From Breoghania sp. L-A4 (GTDB lineage Bacteria; Pseudomonadota; Alphaproteobacteria; Rhizobiales; Stappiaceae), in NCBI RefSeq assembly GCF_003432385.1, contig NZ_CP031841.1, positions 3,263,579 to 3,327,578 of the forward strand: a DNA stretch of 64,000 bases, read 5' to 3'. This document shows positions 20,502 to 29,743 of this stretch, one piece after another. Made by a program: the position numbers and the translations under genes. The notes beneath the pieces are model-generated. The model was not told where the DNA came from and did not search any database. It worked only from the letters and a program-made list of their open reading frames with translations. Each line of letters opens with the position of its first letter. The first letter of the stretch is position 1.

Positions 20502-21611
20502 TCATCCGGCCCTTCTCAAAAGCACTTGCGCGCGCACGCCGGCGCGGCCCCAGCGGGCCATCCGGTCGAACGCGGCATCGGGAATCGGCAGATTGGATGA
20601 ATCGGTAGCACTCTCGAAGCCCTCGTATTCCAGCCAGGGATCGTGAATGACAAGATGGCGCGCGTCACTGGAATGCACCAGCACCCAATGTGGTTCCTTG
20701 CGGCGGAACATCTGGTAGCCGGAGATCAGCACCAGCGCCACGGCGCCGCCCGCCACCTGTTCGGCAAGCTCGCGGGGCCCGAGAATCTCGCGCCGGTCCT
20801 TGATGCCCAGACGCGCCGCCTCGTCGCGGTAGTCCTGCTGCGCGATGCGCATCACGCGCTGCTTTTCAGGGTCTCGTACGCTGGCCAGAAACAGAAAGTC
20901 CGTTGTGTTGATACGGATTTCCGCCGCAAGCCCGCGGCGCACGGCGGCCACCGCCAGCCCATAGGGCCCGCAGCCGCCGTGGCCGGACGCCAGATAGATC
21001 GTCGTCGCCTCGCGCCACAGCCGCAGCTCCAGCCTCTGGGTCAGCTCAACCCCGGACTCGAAGTGCTTCAACGCCATGGCGAGACACGCCGGGCCGCAGG
21101 TGAATTCCGTCGACTGCTGGTAGTAGGGCGCTGCGGCGTTCGCAAAGCCCGTGTCGTGCAGCAGCTTCTCGAACCGCAGCGCCGTCATGCCGTCTTCGTA
21201 ATAGTCGGGGACCTGGCCGCAGGCGCGATAGCCGCGTGAGCGGTAGAGACCGCACGCCGCCGCGTTGTCCGCCCGCACCTCGAGCCGCAGGATCAGCCGA
21301 TCGTGCTCGATCGCCGCCGTCTCGCAGGCTTCGAGCAAGGCCGCGCCGAGACCCCGGCCCTGCGCGGCGGGATCCACCGCCAGCGAATAGAGCCGCGCCA
21401 GCGCCGTACCGCTGCGAAACAGCATGACCGCGGACCCGGCCACACCACTCTCCGTCGCCGCGATCAGCACGACGGCGCTCTCCACCTTGAGGAACCGGCG
21501 AAAACTGCGCCGGCTGATCCGGTCGGATTCGAAACAGCGCTGCTCGAGCGCGACGAGCGCGTCGAGATCCTCGGCAGTGGCATGGCGGATGATGGGGAGC
21601 GGCGGTGACAT
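20502..21611 (-). CDS. GNAT acetyltransferase fused to C39-like cysteine peptidase
   Basis: Two-domain protein of 369 residues. The N-terminal GNAT domain (1 to about 150) has the acetyl-CoA loop QGRGLGAALLEAC at 84-96. The C-terminal papain-like peptidase has STEFTCGPACLAMAL with the nucleophile C172, a histidine at 308 in EPHWVLVHSSD and an aspartate at 324 (VIHDPWLEYEG), the expected catalytic order. Start at 21611 (MSPPLPIIRHAT) is chosen by homology to GNAT N-termini. It is the upstream partner of the RLAN/ATP-grasp ligase. The fusion is known with these ligases, but neither substrate is known. Confidence 0.88.
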   Translation of the reverse strand: MSPPLPIIRHATAEDLDALVALEQRCFESDRISRRSFRRFLKVESAVVLIAATESGVAGSAVMLFRSGTALARLYSLAVDPAAQGRGLGAALLEACETAAIEHDRLILRLEVRADNAAACGLYRSRGYRACGQVPDYYEDGMTALRFEKLLHDTGFANAAAPYYQQSTEFTCGPACLAMALKHFESGVELTQRLELRLWREATTIYLASGHGGCGPYGLAVAAVRRGLAAEIRINTTDFLFLASVRDPEKQRVMRIAQQDYRDEAARLGIKDRREILGPRELAEQVAGGAVALVLISGYQMFRRKEPHWVLVHSSDARHLVIHDPWLEYEGFESATDSSNLPIPDAAFDRMARWGRAGVRAQVLLRRAG

Positions 21612-21769
21612 CGGGCGTCCGAAGGAGCGCGGCATACGCGAAAAGGACAAGACAGTCGCCGCGGCAGGTGCCAATCGTGCCGGTTCCGTGCAGATCCAGG
21701 GCGACGCTGCAGGATCACTCGCGATCCTTTGCTACATACACCGCTTTTTGCGCCGTGCAAGCGGTAAAT

Positions 21770-22294
21770 CTACAGTCTGGTCACAAGCCTGACGATGGGG
21801 AAGATCGAGATGATGAAGCCGAGATACGCCAGGCTGATCAACGCGATCGCGGCCAACTGGAAAAAGCTGCCGCGTCCCAGAAACCGCCGCCGCCTCGCCT
21901 CGTCCGGGAACCGGACATAGGGTGCGACAGCGGACTTTTGCGCGCCCAGGCAGGCCTTGTAGTTGAACATCTGGCTCATATAGGCAGAGCCCGACGCAAC
22001 CGTCGCCAGAAACAGGCCGATGCCGTTCACGAGCAGGATGAACAGCAACAGCCCGCCATGCTCGGCGATCGTGTCGCTGTTGTTGCTGGCAAAGGCAATG
22101 ATACCGGCGAAGGCGCCCGCGTTCATGAAGGTCGCCGTGCGCAAGGCCATCATTCCGTAATCGGCGCCCTTGAACGCGTCGCTGCGCTCGATCTCATGCG
22201 TCCGCCACGCCTCCTTGGCGAGTTCGAAATCCGGGTTCGGAGCGGGCTCGAGAATGGGGTTCAGGTTCGGATCGGTATTCGTTTGCGCGCCCAT
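21770..22294 (-). CDS. Membrane protein of unknown function
   Basis: The 174-residue protein has a polar N-terminus (NLNPILEPAPNPDFELAKEAW) and three hydrophobic segments: about 48-70 (GMMALRTATFMNAGAFAGIIAFA), 82-103 (LLLFILLVNGIGLFLATVASG) and 146-168. It starts behind GGGAGG. No family is recognised. It lies between yidD and the GNAT-C39 gene, all on the minus strand, but gaps of over 100 bases argue against one operon. Confidence 0.75.
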   Translation of the reverse strand: MGAQTNTDPNLNPILEPAPNPDFELAKEAWRTHEIERSDAFKGADYGMMALRTATFMNAGAFAGIIAFASNNSDTIAEHGGLLLFILLVNGIGLFLATVASGSAYMSQMFNYKACLGAQKSAVAPYVRFPDEARRRRFLGRGSFFQLAAIALISLAYLGFIISIFPIVRLVTRL

Positions 22295-22424
22295 GACATC
22301 CTCCCGATGCTGCGCGAAAATGAAAAATTCGGGGCCGTGCCCCTGAAATCACGTGCCAAAGCGAAACAATATCAAATGCCCTGCGGAACCGGCAAGCACA
22401 TCGGACATGCCGGCCGGCGCGGGA

Positions 22425-22739
22425 TCAGCCGTCGTCGAGATCGAAGCGCGTCTTGGGATCGATATGCGCGCCCGTCCAGCGGCCGTAGCGCCAGGGCAGA
22501 TACCAGCGTGCGTCCCCGGGCGGCGCCTCGGGAACCGGATCGTACCCCGATGCGCCGAGCGGATTGCAGCGCAGGATGCGCGCCAGCCCCATCCAGCCAC
22601 CGCGCCACAGGCCGAAGCGGCGGATCGCGTCTTCCGTGTAGTGCGAGCAGCTCGGCGCGTAGCGGCACGAGCGGCCCATGAAGGCCGACAGCGTGTGCTG
22701 GTAAAGCCGGATCAGGCCGATGGCAGCGGTCTTGAGCAT
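22425..22739 (-). CDS. yidD: Membrane protein insertion efficiency factor YidD
   Basis: Small membrane-associated protein of 104 residues that assists YidC-dependent insertion. The diagnostic SCRYAPSCSHYTEDAIRRFG is followed by GLARILRCNPLGASGYDPVP. Start MLKTAAIGLIRLYQHTL at 22739 matches family N-termini; a longer frame to 22862 is not used. The usual neighbours rpmH, rnpA and yidC are absent, which is normal for alphaproteobacteria. Confidence 0.93.
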   Translation of the reverse strand: MLKTAAIGLIRLYQHTLSAFMGRSCRYAPSCSHYTEDAIRRFGLWRGGWMGLARILRCNPLGASGYDPVPEAPPGDARWYLPWRYGRWTGAHIDPKTRFDLDDG

Positions 22740-23172
22740 GTCGTCTCGCGTCGTGGGCCGGAGGGTCGAGGATGCGATGATACCCGCAACATGGGCCCGG
22801 TCGCGCATCAAGACCAGTCCGCGAAGCCAATCGCGCACGGACTCGCACCGCCGCACTTCCAATGGCCGGAAACGACGTACGTCCCCGCAAAGATCAACAT
22901 CGAAAACAGATTGTTAATTTGCAGATACGCGACACGACTGTCGAAATACAACAAAAATACAGCGATCGTATAGGCCGTTGAACAGCCGTTTTCTCTCCAA
23001 CTGCACTGGACGATATATATATCGCCCACAGGCTCTTAGGCATGAGTTGATTGAAAAATCATCGCATCGGTCGTAAGATCCGATTGGATGCTACTTAAGT
23101 GAGCACTAATTCACACTATAAGTTCCGACGTCTTGACATCCCGAAAAAGTAAAAACGGGAGCACAACAACCA
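22740..23172. other. AT-rich intergenic region upstream of uspA
   Basis: About 430 bases between yidD and uspA, markedly AT-richer than the surroundings from 22890 on. It includes a TTGACA hexamer near 23133 upstream of uspA, but no clear -10. An ATATATAT tract lies at about 23012. No supported gene; a 73-codon minus-strand frame here lacks a ribosome site. Confidence 0.45.
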
Positions 23173-23607
23173 ATGGGGATACAACAAAGGATGTACAAAC
23201 GGATCATGGTGCCAGTGGATCTGGCACATCTGGACCAGCTCGAGAAGGCTCTTCAGACGGCCGCGGACATTGCTGAACGCTACGGGGCATCAGTCCTGTT
23301 TGTCGGTGTCACGGCGACAACGCCGGGTCCGGTCGCCCACAATCCGGAAGAGTTCGCCGAGAAGCTCGAGGCCTTTGCCGCAAGCCAGGGCTCGGCGCGC
23401 GGCATTCCGACATCGGCGCGCGCCTATGCAAGCCATGATCCGAGCATCGACCTGGACGACACGCTGATGCGAGCAATCGCCGATGGCGAGATCGACCTCG
23501 TCGTCATGGCCTCGCATGTCCCCGGCATGCCCGAGCATATCTTCGCCTCCAATGCCGGCCACCTCGCGGCGCACGCACGGGTTTCGGTGATGGTTGTGCG
23601 CCCGTAA
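23173..23607 (+). CDS. Universal stress protein, UspA family
   Basis: The 144-residue cytoplasmic protein has an alpha/beta Usp fold, starting KRIMVPVDLAHLDQLEKALQTAADIAERYGASVLFVGV and ending with the usual SVMVVRP strand. The ATP-binding G-2x-G-9x-G(S/T) motif is only partly present (HVPGMPEHIFASNAGHLAAHA), so nucleotide binding is uncertain. ATG 23191 is an alternative start. It lies 85 bases upstream of a BCCT transporter; Usp proteins are known to modulate osmolyte transporters (for example TeaD with TeaABC), so regulation of the BCCT carrier is a reasonable guess. Confidence 0.88.
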   Translation: MGIQQRMYKRIMVPVDLAHLDQLEKALQTAADIAERYGASVLFVGVTATTPGPVAHNPEEFAEKLEAFAASQGSARGIPTSARAYASHDPSIDLDDTLMRAIADGEIDLVVMASHVPGMPEHIFASNAGHLAAHARVSVMVVRP

Positions 23608-23692
23608 CGCCGCGGCCACCCCGCATCCGATCGCACCCTGAAACCGGCCGGCGCCCGGTCATGAAACCCAACAAGAATTCAGAGAACGCACC

Positions 23693-25333
23693 ATGACAGA
23701 ACCAAACGACTTGTCACCGGACGGGCACTCCGACGTGATCGACACGGAATATGAGATCGGTCAGGACAACATCCAGGCCAGCGTCGGCCCCTTCGGGCTC
23801 GACATCCACAATCCCGTCTTCGCGGTTTCGGGGCTGACCATCGTCGCCTTCGTCCTCGTCACCCTGGCGTTTCAGGACAGCGTTGGTCCGGCCTTCAACG
23901 CCATGCGTGGCTGGCTGACCGGAACCTTCGACTGGTTCTTCCTGACCGCCGCCAACATTTTCGTCGTTCTGTGTCTGGCGCTCATCGTCTCGCCCCTCGG
24001 CAAGATCCGCCTCGGCGGTTCGGAGGCGAAGCCGGAATACACCTACACCGGCTGGTTCTCCATGCTGTTTGCCGCCGGCATGGGCATCGGGCTCATGTTC
24101 TACGGCGTCTCCGAACCGATCTCGCACTTCTCGTCCTCGGTGGCGGAAGGCGCGGGCTCGCCGGAAAGCTGGGCGCCGCTCGGCGGAGCCGCGGGTGACA
24201 CCGCCGAGGCCGCGCGTCTGGGCATGGCCGCGACGATCTTCCATTGGGGCCTGCACCCCTGGGCGATCTACGCCATCGTCGCCCTGGCGCTGGCGCTGTT
24301 TTCCTACAACAAGGGCCTGCCGCTGACGATGCGCTCGGTGTTCTATCCGATCTTCGGCGAGCGCGTCTGGGGCTGGACCGGCCACGTCATCGACATCATG
24401 GCCGTTTTTGCCACGCTGTTCGGCTTGGCAACCTCGCTCGGCTTCGGCGCGGAGCAGGCCAACGCCGGACTGAACTTCCTGTTCGGCGTGCCGATAACCG
24501 ACGCCTCCAAGGTGCTTCTGATCGTCGCCATCACCGCCGTCGCGCTGCTGTCGGTGGTTGCCGGGCTTGACGCCGGCGTCAAGCGGCTTTCGGAATTCAA
24601 CATGGTGCTGGCCGGCGCGCTGCTGCTGTTCGTGGTGCTCGCAGGCCCGACGATCGCCATTCTCACCGGCTTCGTCAAAAACCTCGGCGCCTACGTGGAA
24701 TATCTGCCGGCCCTGTCCAATCCGTTCGGCCGCGCCGACGACAACTTCCGTCAGGGCTGGACGTCGTTCTACTGGGCCTGGTGGATCTCCTGGTCGCCCT
24801 TCGTTGGCATGTTCATCGCCCGCGTGTCGCGCGGCCGCACCGTGCGCGAGTTCCTGATCTCCGTGCTGCTGATCCCGTCGATCGTCTCGGTGTTCTGGAT
24901 GACCGCCTTCGGCGGCACCGCCATCAGCCAGCTGATCAACGACGGCTATCAGGCCGTGGCCGACGCGCCGCTGGAACTGAAGCTCTTCACCATGCTGGAG
25001 CCGCTGCCGCTGCACCAGATCAGTTCCTTCATCGGCATCGTCCTGGTGATCGTCTTCTTCGTCACCTCGTCGGACTCCGGCTCGCTGGTGATCGACACGA
25101 TCACCGCCGGCGGCAAGGTCGACGCCCCGGTGCCCCAGCGCGTGTTCTGGGCAAGCTTCGAGGGACTGGTGGCCATCGCGCTGCTGCTCGGCGGGGGATT
25201 GGGAGCGCTGCAGGCCATGGCGGTCTCCACGGGCTTCCCCTTCACCATCGTGCTGCTGCTGGCATGCTACGCCATCATCAAGGGGCTGCTCAGCGAGCAC
25301 AAGATCCTCAAGGAAGCAGCCGCGGCGGCCTAG
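23693..25333 (+). CDS. BCCT-family betaine/choline/carnitine transporter
   Basis: Secondary transporter of quaternary-ammonium osmolytes, 546 residues, 12 membrane segments. The hallmark TM8 segment FYWAWWISWSPFVGMFIARVSRGRTVREF is complete, and TM4 has the tryptophan-rich FHWGLHPWAIYAIV, so the aromatic substrate box is intact. SSDSGSLVIDTI in TM10 is also standard. The C-terminus is short (LLSEHKILKEAAAAA), lacking the long osmosensing tail of BetP. The upstream uspA gene probably belongs to the same transcript. Confidence 0.96.
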   Translation: MTEPNDLSPDGHSDVIDTEYEIGQDNIQASVGPFGLDIHNPVFAVSGLTIVAFVLVTLAFQDSVGPAFNAMRGWLTGTFDWFFLTAANIFVVLCLALIVSPLGKIRLGGSEAKPEYTYTGWFSMLFAAGMGIGLMFYGVSEPISHFSSSVAEGAGSPESWAPLGGAAGDTAEAARLGMAATIFHWGLHPWAIYAIVALALALFSYNKGLPLTMRSVFYPIFGERVWGWTGHVIDIMAVFATLFGLATSLGFGAEQANAGLNFLFGVPITDASKVLLIVAITAVALLSVVAGLDAGVKRLSEFNMVLAGALLLFVVLAGPTIAILTGFVKNLGAYVEYLPALSNPFGRADDNFRQGWTSFYWAWWISWSPFVGMFIARVSRGRTVREFLISVLLIPSIVSVFWMTAFGGTAISQLINDGYQAVADAPLELKLFTMLEPLPLHQISSFIGIVLVIVFFVTSSDSGSLVIDTITAGGKVDAPVPQRVFWASFEGLVAIALLLGGGLGALQAMAVSTGFPFTIVLLLACYAIIKGLLSEHKILKEAAAAA

Positions 25334-25361
25334 ACCGTCCGAAAAATCGGCAAGACGAAAA

Positions 25362-25385
25362 GAAAGGGCGCCGCGGCGCCCTTTC
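25362..25385 (+). terminator. Hairpin after the BCCT gene
   Basis: Perfect 11-base stem GAAAGGGCGCC / GGCGCCCTTTC with a GC loop, 29 bases beyond the BCCT stop codon. It has only short T/A flanks and may work in both directions, serving also the convergent DoxX gene. Confidence 0.7.
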
Positions 25386-25420
25386 GCATATTGAATTGAA
25401 CAAATTGAACAAACAGAAGG

Positions 25421-25837
25421 TCAGCCGCGCCGCCTGAACGGCCAGTCGGTCACCGTACCTGCGAACAGCGCCGCCCAGATGATCAGCGGCTGCAGCGCCA
25501 GCCGCGGACCGTGGTACCACCAGCTCGACGGCAGCGCGTCCAGATCGATCCCGCCAAAGGCATGCTTGACGTTGGCCGGCCAGACGCACAGCGCATAGAG
25601 CGCAAGTCCGATGCCCGCCGCCTTGCGCATCCGCGCCGTCAGCAAGGCGATGCCGCCGGCGATTTCCAACGCGCCGGTGACAAGGATCACCGCGCGCGCA
25701 TAGGGCACCCACTCCGGCGTGATCGCCACGAAGGGTGCGGGATTGCGCAGATGGGCGATGCCGGCCGCAAGAAACAGCGCCGACAGCCCCAGCGCAGACC
25801 CGTGCGCAGCCGACAGCCCGCCTTGGAAAGCGGAGCG
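25421..25837 (-). CDS. DoxX-family membrane protein, start unresolved
   Basis: Small four-helix membrane protein. The frame reads LSALFLAAGIAHLRNPAPFVAITPEWVPYARAVILVTGALEIAGG ... NVKHAFGGIDL ... SSWWYHGPRLALQPLIIWAAL, matching the DoxX-like family over its whole length. There is no ATG before the homologous N-terminus and a stop lies just upstream at 25838-25840, so either the first residues are displaced by a dropped base, as in other genes here, or a rare start codon is used. ATG 25729 would cut off the first helix. The role is unknown in most members. Confidence 0.7.
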   Translation of the reverse strand, partial: RSAFQGGLSAAHGSALGLSALFLAAGIAHLRNPAPFVAITPEWVPYARAVILVTGALEIAGGIALLTARMRKAAGIGLALYALCVWPANVKHAFGGIDLDALPSSWWYHGPRLALQPLIIWAALFAGTVTDWPFRRRG

Positions 25838-25862
25838 TCAGGCGCGACGCCTTGCGATGGGT

Positions 25863-26309
25863 TCACGAAGCGACGCTCTGGCGCGCCGCCTCGATCTGCT
25901 CGAGCGCGTCCACCGTCGCCTCGAAGGTCAGCATGGTGGAGGTATGCCGCGCCTTGTACTCGCGCACCGGCTCCAGGAAGGAGCATTCGGCGAAGCGCCC
26001 CGTCGGCGGCGGACCGTTTTCCTTCAGCATCCGCTTCATCTGGTCGCGCACGTCGCGCAGCTCCTGCGCGGTCGCGCCGATCACATGCCGCGCCATGATC
26101 GAGGAGGACGCCTGCCCCAGCGCGCAGGCCTTCACCTCATGGGCGAAATCCGTGACCACATCCCCGTCCATCTTCAGATCGACGATCACCGTGGAGCCGC
26201 ACAGCCGCGAATGCGCCTTGGCGCTGGCGTCGGGATGCTCCAGCCGTCCCAGTCTTGGAATGTTGCCGGCCAGTTCGAGAATTTTGGAATTGTAGACCTC
26301 GTCGAGCAT
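25863..26309 (-). CDS. Iron-sulfur cluster assembly scaffold (IscU/SufU-like)
   Basis: The 148-residue scaffold has the three conserved ligand regions: RLCGSTVIVDL (about residue 37), VKACALGQASSSIMA (about 62) and FAECSFLEPVREYKARH (about 109-124). It should hold nascent Fe-S clusters for transfer. AAGAGGCGATA precedes ATG 26309. It is upstream of doxX and divergent from folE. No other suf or isc gene is in the window. Confidence 0.88.
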   Translation of the reverse strand: MLDEVYNSKILELAGNIPRLGRLEHPDASAKAHSRLCGSTVIVDLKMDGDVVTDFAHEVKACALGQASSSIMARHVIGATAQELRDVRDQMKRMLKENGPPPTGRFAECSFLEPVREYKARHTSTMLTFEATVDALEQIEAARQSVAS

Positions 26310-26613
26310 TATCGCCTCTTTGTGATGCGGAGCGGCTTCACAGACCCCTTACGCTTTCTATATAGGAAGGCGGAACGGTTTCGTCGCCCATGAGTTGATC
26401 TCTTTGGCAACGATGGCCGACTATAGATGAGCAGACGCGCGTGGTCACCGTGCTGCCGCAAGGCAGCCCCGGAACCAGACGCTCGCCACCCGCCGCGAAA
26501 GTGGTGCCCGGCCAAGGCCCGATGGGGATCTGACGTGGGGTCGGTGACAGTGACTGGCAAACGGAAATTCCTATCGCTAACCAGTTCGCGCCGATCACAG
26601 ACCGGAGGTCCTC
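26310..26613. other. Divergent promoter region of the Fe-S scaffold and folE
   Basis: About 300 bases between divergently transcribed genes. It must contain both promoters. A TATATAGG stretch near 26361 could be part of a -10 region. No riboswitch-like structure was recognised. Confidence 0.4.
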
Positions 26614-27240
26614 ATGGACGCCATTCTCAACTCGCCTGCCAAGACCGGCCCGACGAGCGACAAGCAGCCAGCGCCGAAACCCAGCCGCGAGGAGGCGGAA
26701 GCCGCCGTGCGCACTCTGCTGGCGTGGATCGGCGAGGATCCCGACCGCGAGGGCCTGATCGACACGCCCAAGCGCGTTGTGAAGGCCTATGGCGAATTCT
26801 TCCGGGGCTATCAGGACGATTCCGCCAATCACCTGGGCACGATTTTCGAGGAAGTCGGCGGCTATGACGACATCGTCCTTGTGCGCAACATTCCGTTCTA
26901 TTCACACTGCGAGCACCACATGGTGCCGTTCATCGGCGTTGCCCACGTGGCCTACTACCCCAATGAGGGCGTCATCGGCCTGTCGAAGATCGCCCGCGTG
27001 GTCGAGGTCTTCGCCCGCCGCCTGCAGACCCAGGAAAACCTGACGATGGAAATCGTCACCGCGCTGGACACGGCGCTGGCGCCGCGCGGCATCGCCGTGA
27101 TGATCGAGGCCGAGCACCAGTGCATGTCGTTGCGTGGCGTCCAGAAATCCGGCGTCTCCACGCTGACGACGCAGTTCACGGGCGTCTTCCGCGACGATCC
27201 CAACGAGCAGACCCGTTTCATGACCATGATCCGCGGTTGA
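26614..27240 (+). CDS. folE: GTP cyclohydrolase I
   Basis: Converts GTP to 7,8-dihydroneopterin triphosphate, the first step of folate synthesis. The 208-residue protein carries zinc ligands C99 and H102 ([14 protein letters not shown]) and C170 ([12 protein letters not shown]), plus [15 protein letters not shown] at 41-55. Start follows GGAGG with 5-base spacing. HisI follows 75 bases downstream on the same strand. Confidence 0.97.
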   Translation: MDAILNSPAKTGPTSDKQPAPKPSREEAEAAVRTLLAWIGEDPDREGLIDTPKRVVKAYGEFFRGYQDDSANHLGTIFEEVGGYDDIVLVRNIPFYSHCEHHMVPFIGVAHVAYYPNEGVIGLSKIARVVEVFARRLQTQENLTMEIVTALDTALAPRGIAVMIEAEHQCMSLRGVQKSGVSTLTTQFTGVFRDDPNEQTRFMTMIRG

Positions 27241-27315
27241 AGCCCGGCGCTCGACGAACAAGCCCGCCACGCGTTCGCGTGGCGGCCCACGTTATTCCCC
27301 GCGACGAGAACACCC

Positions 27316-27786
27316 ATGCCCCTGACCGACGCCCAGATTCCGACCCGTGGCAACAAGGCCGAGCTTGAGACCGGAACCCGGCTGCTGCCGAAGTTCGACG
27401 AGAAGGGCCTGATCGCCTGCGTCGTCACGGATGCGGACAGCGGCGAGGTGCTGATGGTCGGCTACATGAACGAAGAATCCCTGGCGCGCACCATCGAGAC
27501 GGGCGAGGCGTGGTACTGGAGCCGCTCGCGCCAGGAATACTGGAAGAAGGGCGCCACCTCCGGCCAGATCCAGACGGTCGTCGAAATGCGCACCGACTGC
27601 GATCAGGACGCCATTCTCATCAAGGTCCGGGTCAGCGGCAACGGCGCCACCTGCCATGTCGGCTACCGCTCGTGCTTCTACCGCACCGTCGAGATGGGCA
27701 CGAGGTCCGGAGACGAAGTCCGCCTCAAGATGGCTGACGCCGATCGCGTCTATGACCCGGATGAGGTCTATCCCAAGGGATCGTAG
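27316..27786 (+). CDS. hisI: Phosphoribosyl-AMP cyclohydrolase
   Basis: Third step of histidine synthesis, hydrolysing the adenine ring of PR-AMP. The 156-residue protein lacks the HisE domain, as usual in alphaproteobacteria. Motifs: [18 protein letters not shown] (67-84), metal-binding DCDQD at 94-98, and zinc cysteines at 113 and 120 in [12 protein letters not shown]. Length is somewhat above the family core because of about 20 extra N-terminal residues. Confidence 0.96.
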   Translation: MPLTDAQIPTRGNKAELETGTRLLPKFDEKGLIACVVTDADSGEVLMVGYMNEESLARTIETGEAWYWSRSRQEYWKKGATSGQIQTVVEMRTDCDQDAILIKVRVSGNGATCHVGYRSCFYRTVEMGTRSGDEVRLKMADADRVYDPDEVYPKGS

Positions 27787-27874
27787 ATGCACGCGCGCCG
27801 CATCTTCACTGAAAATCGACGAATTGCGGAGTAGACTTTGCGCCACACGATGTAGATCGCGTCAGGAGGCGCGC

Positions 27875-28947
27875 ATGCTTGAGGGCCTTTCCCGCTGGCT
27901 GTTCATGAAGCCGGTGCAACCTGTCAGCCTTGGTATCCCGCTGGCCGCCGCGAGCGTCGCCGCCGGCGCGGCCATGACCCCGCCCCTGGGCGACACGGTG
28001 CAGGAGGCGACGGACTCCTCGGAGCCCGCGTTCCGTCCGCGCGTCGGCCTGGCGCTGGGCAGCGGCGCCGCGCGCGGCTGGGCCCACATCGGCGTGATCA
28101 AGGCACTGGAAGAAGCCGGCATCCGTCCGGACATCGTCACCGGCACCTCGATCGGCGCGGTCGTCGGCGGCTGCTATCTGGCGGGCAAGCTCGACATGCT
28201 CGAGACATTCGCCCTGGGCCTCACCCGCCGCCGCATGCTCGGCCTGATGGACTTCACCCTTGGCGGCTCGGGCCTGATTTCCGGCAATCGACTGATGCGC
28301 CTGCTGAAAAAGGATCTCGGCGACATCGCGATCGAGGACCTCGACGGCGCCTTCACCTCCGTCGCCACGGAGTTGGGCACCGGGCACGAGATCTGGCTGC
28401 GCTCCGGCTCCCTGGTCGAGGCGATGAGCGCCTCATATGCCCTGCCCGGAATCTTCCAGCCCGCGCAGATCGGCGGCCGCTGGCTTGTCGACGGCGCGCT
28501 GGTCAATCCAATCCCGGTCTCCGTCTGCCGGGCGCTCGGCGCCCGCGTGGTGATCGCGGTCAATCCGAACGCCGATGTCTTCGGCCACGGCTCATCGGTC
28601 GTCCATCTGATGCCGCCGGGCCCGGCCAACAGCCTGCCCGACGTCGACACCTCGTCCATGGTGATGCAGGCCGCCTGGAGCGGGCGCAGCATCCTCCGCG
28701 ACATTTTCGGAAAAAGCGCGAGCCTGCCCGGCATCGCCGGCGTGATGATGGAAGCCTTCAGCGTCATCCAGGACCGCATCGGCCGCTCGCGTCTCGCCGG
28801 TGATCCGCCCGATGTGATCATCGGCCCAAGCTGGGACACATGGGCCTGTTCGATTTCCATCGCGCGCAGGAAGCCATTGATGTCGGCTACGAGCATGGCT
28901 GCCGTATGCAGCGCGAGATCACCGACTACATCGCCGCCCTCGCCTGA
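27875..28947 (+). CDS. Patatin-like phospholipase (RssA/YchK type), one apparent frameshift
   Basis: Serine acyl hydrolase with the Ser-Asp dyad: oxyanion loop GSGAARG (about 62-68), nucleophile in GTSIG at 90-94 (S92), and Asp in VDGALVNP (about D206). The N-terminus (MLEGLSRWLFMKPVQPVSLGIPLAAA) could associate with the membrane. The frame is lost near 28826, where a C run seems one base short; reading on gives HMGLFDFHRAQEAIDVGYEHG and a stop at 28947, the expected C-terminus. It ends 24 bases from the convergent CBS gene. Confidence 0.88.
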
Positions 28948-28971
28948 CGGCCGCCAACAGGCGTCCGCACC

Positions 28972-29402
28972 TCACGCCATGGCGATATAGGTACGCATTT
29001 CCTCGGCTTCGCGCTCCGCTTCCGCGATGCGTTCCTTGACCACGTCACCGATGGAAATCAGCCCACCAGCGCGCCGTCCTTCATCACCGGCAGGTGGCGG
29101 AACCGCCCCGATGTCATCTTCCCCATCACGTCGTTGATGGAATCGTCGCCCGCGCAGGTGATCACCTTGCTGGTCATATAGGCGGAAACCGGATTCTCCA
29201 GCGCCGCGCTTCCCTCGCGGCTGATCGCGGCAACCGCATCGCGTTCGGAAATAATGCCGGCAATGCTGCCATCGCCATTGAGCACCATCACGGCGCCGAT
29301 CTTTTTGGAGCCCAGAATGGCGATGATTTCCGACAAGGTGTTTTCAGGAGACGCGGAAATGATATCCGTTCCCTTGTTTCTCAGGATCGAGGCAACTGTC
29401 AT
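28972..29402 (-). CDS. CBS-domain pair protein, one apparent frameshift
   Basis: Stand-alone tandem CBS protein of about 143 residues. CBS1 starts at TVASILRNKGTDIISASPENTLSEI; CBS2 runs from VSAYMTSKVITCAGDDSINDVMGKMTSGRFRHLPVMKDGALVG. The frame ends early near 29062; one added base continues LISIGDVVKERIAEAEREAEEMRTY to a stop at 28972, the normal family ending. Such proteins sense adenine nucleotides. GGAGG precedes ATG 29402 by 8 bases. Confidence 0.87.
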
Positions 29403-29743
29403 CTGGCGGTCCTCCAAGTGGTCGATATTCACGTCGTCGCCCGCATCCGCGGCGATCGGCGTAACGGCCATCTGGCCAAGGTGCTGAAGCGGCCTCCCAC
29501 CGGCATCACGCCGGCACGATGGACACCGCTCCCGCAACAGTTTCGTGAAGCACTGCGGCACAAACGGGCAACCCCGATCCGCCGCGCGATGCACACCCGC
29601 CCGATTCCCTCGGTTTTGTTCGCGGTTGCCTCATCTTGGCAAAAAAAGAGGGCCAAGCAAACAGCCAACTGCGGCGAGACGTCGCAGGGCGATGCCGGCT
29701 CCGCACCTTTCACAGGTTCAAAGTGACACCCTCCTGACGCGCA

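Noticed and set aside
22808-23029. A 73-codon minus-strand frame
   Set aside because: GTG start without a ribosome site in AT-rich DNA, and no recognisable family.
23714-25300. A 528-codon minus-strand frame
   Set aside because: Antisense shadow of the BCCT transporter, dominated by Arg, His and Gln.
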